This document shows positions 39,558-42,732 of a stretch of 42,732 nucleotides of DNA, piece by piece. The notes under the pieces were generated by a model. The model did not search any database. It had not been told where the DNA came from and saw only the letters and a program-made list of their open reading frames with translations. Position 1 is the first letter of the stretch, and each line of letters begins with the position of its first letter. The position numbers and the translations under genes are program-made. Source of the DNA: Woeseiaceae bacterium (GTDB lineage: Bacteria > Pseudomonadota > Gammaproteobacteria > Steroidobacterales > Woeseiaceae); the NCBI GenBank assembly GCA_030066735.1, contig JASJBB010000020.1, positions 1-42,732 of the forward strand. Direction: 5' to 3'.

Positions 39558-40205
39558 GTGTCGATCAGGCTTTACAGCTACTGGCGTTCGAGCGCGGCCT
39601 ACCGGGTTCGGATTGCGCTGGAACTCAAAGGCATCCCGCACGAAATCGTGCCCGTGTCGCTGGCGCCGGGCGTCGCCGAACATCGCGAGGATGACTACCG
39701 CGCACGCAACCCGCAAATGCTCGTGCCTTTTCTCGAAGAGGGCGAGGTGGGCATCGCCCAGTCACTGGCCATTCTCGAGTATCTCGAGGAGACGTACACC
39801 GACAAGCCGCTGTTGCCACAGTCCCCGGCCGACTGCGCAGCGGTCAGGTCGTTCTGCAGCTCGATCTGCTGCGACATCCATCCGCTCAACAACCTGCGGG
39901 TACTGCTGTATCTGAAGCAGGAGCTCGGCGTTACCGACAACCAGCGCGATGACTGGTATGCGCACTGGATTCACGAGGGATTTCGGTCCGCCGAACTGGT
40001 GGCCGCAGCAAGCGGCGGACCGTTCGTATTCGGCGAGCAGCCGACGCTGGCGGACGCATGCCTGATCCCGCAGGCGTACAACGCCCATCGCTTCAACGTG
40101 CCGCTCGACGACTTCCCGCACCTGCTGGCAGTCGAGCAGCATTGCAACGCGCTGCCGCCGTTTGTCGCGGCGCTGCCCGAGACCCAGCCTGACGCGACCC
40201 GGTAG
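39558..40205 (+). CDS. maiA: Maleylacetoacetate isomerase (zeta-class GST)
   Basis: 215 residues from GTG at 39558, two bases after the fahA stop. Opens SIRLYSYWRSSAAYRVRIAL, with the zeta-class SSxxxRVRIAL glutathione-binding segment. Later EDDYRARNPQMLVPFLEEGE, QSLAILEYLEETY and IHPLNNLRVLLYL are typical. It isomerises maleylacetoacetate to fumarylacetoacetate using glutathione. The upstream open frame in the same phase overlaps fahA and is not used. Ends 9 bp before the stop of the convergent symporter gene. Confidence 0.95.
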   Translation: MSIRLYSYWRSSAAYRVRIALELKGIPHEIVPVSLAPGVAEHREDDYRARNPQMLVPFLEEGEVGIAQSLAILEYLEETYTDKPLLPQSPADCAAVRSFCSSICCDIHPLNNLRVLLYLKQELGVTDNQRDDWYAHWIHEGFRSAELVAAASGGPFVFGEQPTLADACLIPQAYNAHRFNVPLDDFPHLLAVEQHCNALPPFVAALPETQPDATR

Positions 40206-40214
40206 TCCGGGCTT

Positions 40215-41645
40215 TCACACCTCGACCGGATTCCCGTCGCTGTCAACCAGGGGCTTCGGCGGGTCGCTCTTCTGCGTCAACGGCACGACGATCAGCATCG
40301 TGACCAGCGAAGCGGCCAGCCCCATGAAGTCGGAGGGCAGGTTGGGCCAGAGCTGCATCGTGGTCAGCCAGGTCACCAGCCCGGCGGCGATGCCCGCGTT
40401 CGCGCCCGTCCGGTTGGCCTTGCGCCAGTAGGCGCCGAGAATGAACGGCACCACGATGACCGCAAGGCCGAGAATATTCGCGTCAACCATCAGGTCGAAT
40501 ACCACCTGGATGCGCAGGGCGATCAGTATCGCGATGCCCCCGACCAGCGGGATGCTGATTCTGGCCGCAAGCAGCGTCAGCTTTGGCGACGGGTTGGGTT
40601 TGATGGCGGGCAGCACGTTCTTCGCAAGAACGCTCGAAGCGGCCAGCAAGGCGCTGTCGGCTGAAGACATGATGGCCGCCAGCATGGCGCCCACGAAGAT
40701 CGCAATGGCGACCGGGTGCAGGTGCGCCTTGGCGAGCTCCGGGATGATGAACTCCGAGTTGGCGAGGTCGGGCATGGTCACGCTGCCGATGATGCCGAGG
40801 ACCACCGGGATCATGCCGAACGCCAGGTAAGCCACGCCGCCGATCAGGAAAGCGTTGCGGGCGATATTCGCGGTCCTCGCGGCCGACGCCCGCTGGAACA
40901 GCGACTGCGCCGTGATGTCGACCAGGCCAATGATCGTCCAGGCGCGCAGGTAGTTGAGCCACTGCTCCGCCGTGTTTTCCGGCGGCAACATATTGAACGT
41001 GCCGGACGGCAGCTGCGGACCGATGGCGCCCCAGCCGCCCACGTCGATGAGCACGACAGTCAGCAGGATTACGAGACCGACGATGATGATTGTCATCTGG
41101 ATGAAATCGGTCAGGGCAACGGCCCACATGCCACCAACCATCGTGTACACGAACACGATGATGGCGCCGATGATGATGCCGGTCTCGATCGGGATGTTCG
41201 TCAGCGAGTCGAAGATCGTGCCGAATGCCACCAGCATGCCGGCCACCCACATCACGTTCGAGAAGATTGTCGTGATCGTGATCGCAACGGCGGCGGTCTT
41301 GCCGAAGCGCTGCTCCATGAAATCGGCGACCGTGATGATCTTGAGCCGGCGAAACAGCCGCGCGAAAAACAGGCCGACCAGGATCAGGGCGAGGGCGCCG
41401 CCCCAGGGATCGGCGATTACGCCCAGCATGCCGTCGTCAAAGGCCGCGCCGGCCCCGCCCAGCAACATGGCGCCGCCGAACCAGGTGGCCAGCACCGTCA
41501 TCGACAGGATGGGCAGTTTGAGGTCGCGGCCGGCGACCATGAAGTCGGTCACCGTGTGCGATCGCTTCGAGGCGTAGAACCCCACGCCGAGCATCACGAG
41601 CATGTACAGGGCAACGCCGCTGAAGATGATGTTTTCTGTCGACAT
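40215..41645 (-). CDS. Sodium:solute symporter family (SSS) transporter
   Basis: 476 residues with about 13 hydrophobic spans. SSS hallmarks: FMVAGRDLKLPILSMTVLATWFGG, VADFMEQRFGK, GGMWAVALTDFIQMTIIIVG and MSSADSALLAASSVLAKNV (sodium-site region). C-terminal tail is polar (KSDPPKPLVDSDGNPVEV). Substrate is not evident; members carry proline, pantothenate, sugars or organic acids. Neighbourhood to the tyrosine pathway is suggestive only, since it runs on the opposite strand. Confidence 0.93.
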   Translation of the reverse strand: MSTENIIFSGVALYMLVMLGVGFYASKRSHTVTDFMVAGRDLKLPILSMTVLATWFGGAMLLGGAGAAFDDGMLGVIADPWGGALALILVGLFFARLFRRLKIITVADFMEQRFGKTAAVAITITTIFSNVMWVAGMLVAFGTIFDSLTNIPIETGIIIGAIIVFVYTMVGGMWAVALTDFIQMTIIIVGLVILLTVVLIDVGGWGAIGPQLPSGTFNMLPPENTAEQWLNYLRAWTIIGLVDITAQSLFQRASAARTANIARNAFLIGGVAYLAFGMIPVVLGIIGSVTMPDLANSEFIIPELAKAHLHPVAIAIFVGAMLAAIMSSADSALLAASSVLAKNVLPAIKPNPSPKLTLLAARISIPLVGGIAILIALRIQVVFDLMVDANILGLAVIVVPFILGAYWRKANRTGANAGIAAGLVTWLTTMQLWPNLPSDFMGLAASLVTMLIVVPLTQKSDPPKPLVDSDGNPVEV

Positions 41646-41760
41646 CGTTGTTTTTCTAATATTTGCCGAACGGCAAGACTAGCATTGTTTGCCATAATCG
41701 CGGCACAGTCTTGGCACCCTGCTTGCGGTATCATTTGCGGCCGAAAAGAGGAAAGACTCC
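41646..41760. promoter_or_regulatory. Divergent symporter / glmU control region
   Basis: 115 bp between divergent starts. TTGCCG, AA, CGGCAA at 41663-41676 is a perfect 6-bp inverted repeat, a possible operator. CATAAT and TATCAT further on could be -10 elements for glmU but lack good -35 partners. AGAGGA just before 41761 is the glmU ribosome-binding site. Confidence 0.35.
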
Positions 41761-42732
41761 TTGCCACTTACCATCATCATCCTCGCCGCAGGTCAGGGTA
41801 CGCGGATGCGTTCCAGTCTGCCCAAAGTGCTGCAACCGCTGGCGGGCAGGCCAATGCTGTCGCACGTCGTCGCCACGGCGCACGAGCTCGCGGCGGAGGA
41901 CGTCTGCGTGGTTTACGGCCACGGCGGCGAAGCCGTGCCCGAGGCCATCGGCGACGACAGCTTGCGGTGGGCGTTGCAGGCCGAGCAACTGGGCACGGGG
42001 CACGCGGTGCAACAGGCCATGCCCGAAACGCCGGACGGCAACCAGGTGCTGATCCTGTTTGGCGACGTTCCGTTATTGACGGCGGATACGCTCCTCCGGC
42101 TGCTATCGGAAACCGGGCTCGACGAGCTGGCCGTGCTCAGCGTGGACCTGGATGACCCGACGGGCTACGGTCGGATCCTGCGCGAGGGCGATGGCGTCGC
42201 AGGCATCGTCGAGCAAAAAGATGCCGACGAGTCGCAGCAAGCCATTCGCGAGATCAACACAGGCGTGATGGTCTGCGCTGCGTCGCGGCTGCGCACCTGG
42301 CTGGACAACCTGGGCAACGACAATGCGCAGGGCGAGTATTACCTGACGGACGTCGTCGCCATGGCGGTCGCCGAGGGCGTCGCCGTGCGGGGAGTGAAAG
42401 CCGAGAACTGGACGGAGGTCATGGGAATCAACGACAAGAAACAGCTCGCGGAAGCCGAGCGTGCGTTGCAGGCCAGGCTGGTCGAAGAGCTGATGGCCGC
42501 CGGCGTCGGTTTTGCCGACCCGGGGCGGGTTGATATTCGCGGCAAGCTCGAGTGCGGCCAGGATGTCTTCATCGACGTCAATGCGGTATTCGAAGGCAGC
42601 GTGAGCCTTGGTGACGGCGTCAAGGTCGAGTCCAACAACGTGGTCTGCGACAGTGACCTGGGCGCGGGCACGGTCGTGCGCCCGAACTGCCATATCGAGG
42701 GAGCGAGCACCGGCGCCAACTGCGTGATCGGC
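41761..42732 (+). CDS. glmU: Bifunctional UDP-GlcNAc pyrophosphorylase / glucosamine-1-phosphate acetyltransferase (3' end cut by window)
   Basis: 324 residues visible, open to the window end. TTG start at 41761 with AGAGGAAAG upstream; there is no earlier in-frame ATG. N-terminal nucleotidyltransferase: ILAAGQGTRM (7-16), LPKVLQPLAGRPM, YGHGGEAVPEA, QAEQLGTGHAVQQAM, FGDVPLL, GYGRI, EINTGVMV and AQGEYYLTDVV. The left-handed beta-helix acetyltransferase domain begins after about residue 230 and is only partly included. It makes UDP-GlcNAc for peptidoglycan and LPS. Position after the atp operon is the usual gammaproteobacterial order. Confidence 0.97.
   Translation, partial: MPLTIIILAAGQGTRMRSSLPKVLQPLAGRPMLSHVVATAHELAAEDVCVVYGHGGEAVPEAIGDDSLRWALQAEQLGTGHAVQQAMPETPDGNQVLILFGDVPLLTADTLLRLLSETGLDELAVLSVDLDDPTGYGRILREGDGVAGIVEQKDADESQQAIREINTGVMVCAASRLRTWLDNLGNDNAQGEYYLTDVVAMAVAEGVAVRGVKAENWTEVMGINDKKQLAEAERALQARLVEELMAAGVGFADPGRVDIRGKLECGQDVFIDVNAVFEGSVSLGDGVKVESNNVVCDSDLGAGTVVRPNCHIEGASTGANCVIG

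Noticed and set aside
40716-42155. Long plus-strand open frame across the symporter and glmU
   Set aside because: Antisense to the symporter and out of frame with glmU; no motifs.

Overview
This is a GC-rich, densely packed chromosomal segment from a gammaproteobacterium. The backbone follows the familiar order around a gammaproteobacterial origin: mnmE, mnmG, rsmG, parA, parB, the complete F1Fo ATP synthase operon atpIBEFHAGDC, then glmU. The N-terminal membrane unit on one M16 peptidase, the acrylyl-CoA reductase next to methylcitrate-cycle genes, and the many TTG/GTG starts would suit a marine Woeseiales/Chromatiales-like lineage. That placement is inference, not something the sequence proves. 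No tRNA, rRNA, CRISPR array, intact transposase or prophage gene was found.

Layout. (1) 1-2563: a divergent alpha/beta hydrolase-OsmC fusion (cut by the window edge) and mnmE. (2) 2570-8971, minus strand: five genes with overlapping or near-overlapping ends, encoding an exported S33-type hydrolase, a NatAB-like ABC exporter, a membrane-anchored M16 zinc peptidase with an unusual N-terminal fusion, and a secreted M16 partner lacking the zinc motif. (3) 9070-16017: mnmG translationally coupled to an oligopeptide importer (binding protein, two permeases, one fused double ATPase). (4) 16041-19052: a DUF945/YdgA-like protein, a dihaem cytochrome c4-like protein and a metallo-beta-lactamase-fold hydrolase. 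(5) 19104-23742: acuI-type acrylyl-CoA reductase followed by prpB-prpC-prpD, a plausible acrylate to propionyl-CoA to pyruvate route, with a promoter and a perfect 12-bp-arm palindrome in front of prpB. (6) 23728-25340, minus: an exported isoaspartyl methyltransferase and a MEST-like hydrolase. (7) 25406-27754: rsmG-parA-parB. (8) 27841-29001, minus: a degenerate EAL-domain protein. (9) 29071-36289: atp operon with helically phased A-tracts, a consensus promoter and a terminator-like leader hairpin. (10) 36314-40205: an Lrp/AsnC regulator divergent from hppD-VOC-fahA-maiA (tyrosine catabolism without a visible hmgA). (11) 40215-42732: a sodium:solute symporter divergent from glmU (cut by the window edge).

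Two families of structured repeats occupy the intergenic gaps. The first is a REP-like hairpin (GTAGGAGC followed by a 6-bp stem), present in six places. In five of them the TAG of the repeat is the stop codon of the upstream gene. The second is a pair of long perfect inverted repeats (21- and 23-bp arms) whose arms differ between copies while the approximately 38-nt centre is conserved. These two families, the M16/ABC/S33 operon and the VOC gene in the tyrosine operon are the most interesting items. All coordinates come from reading the sequence. Family assignments rest on recognised motifs and no database search was run.
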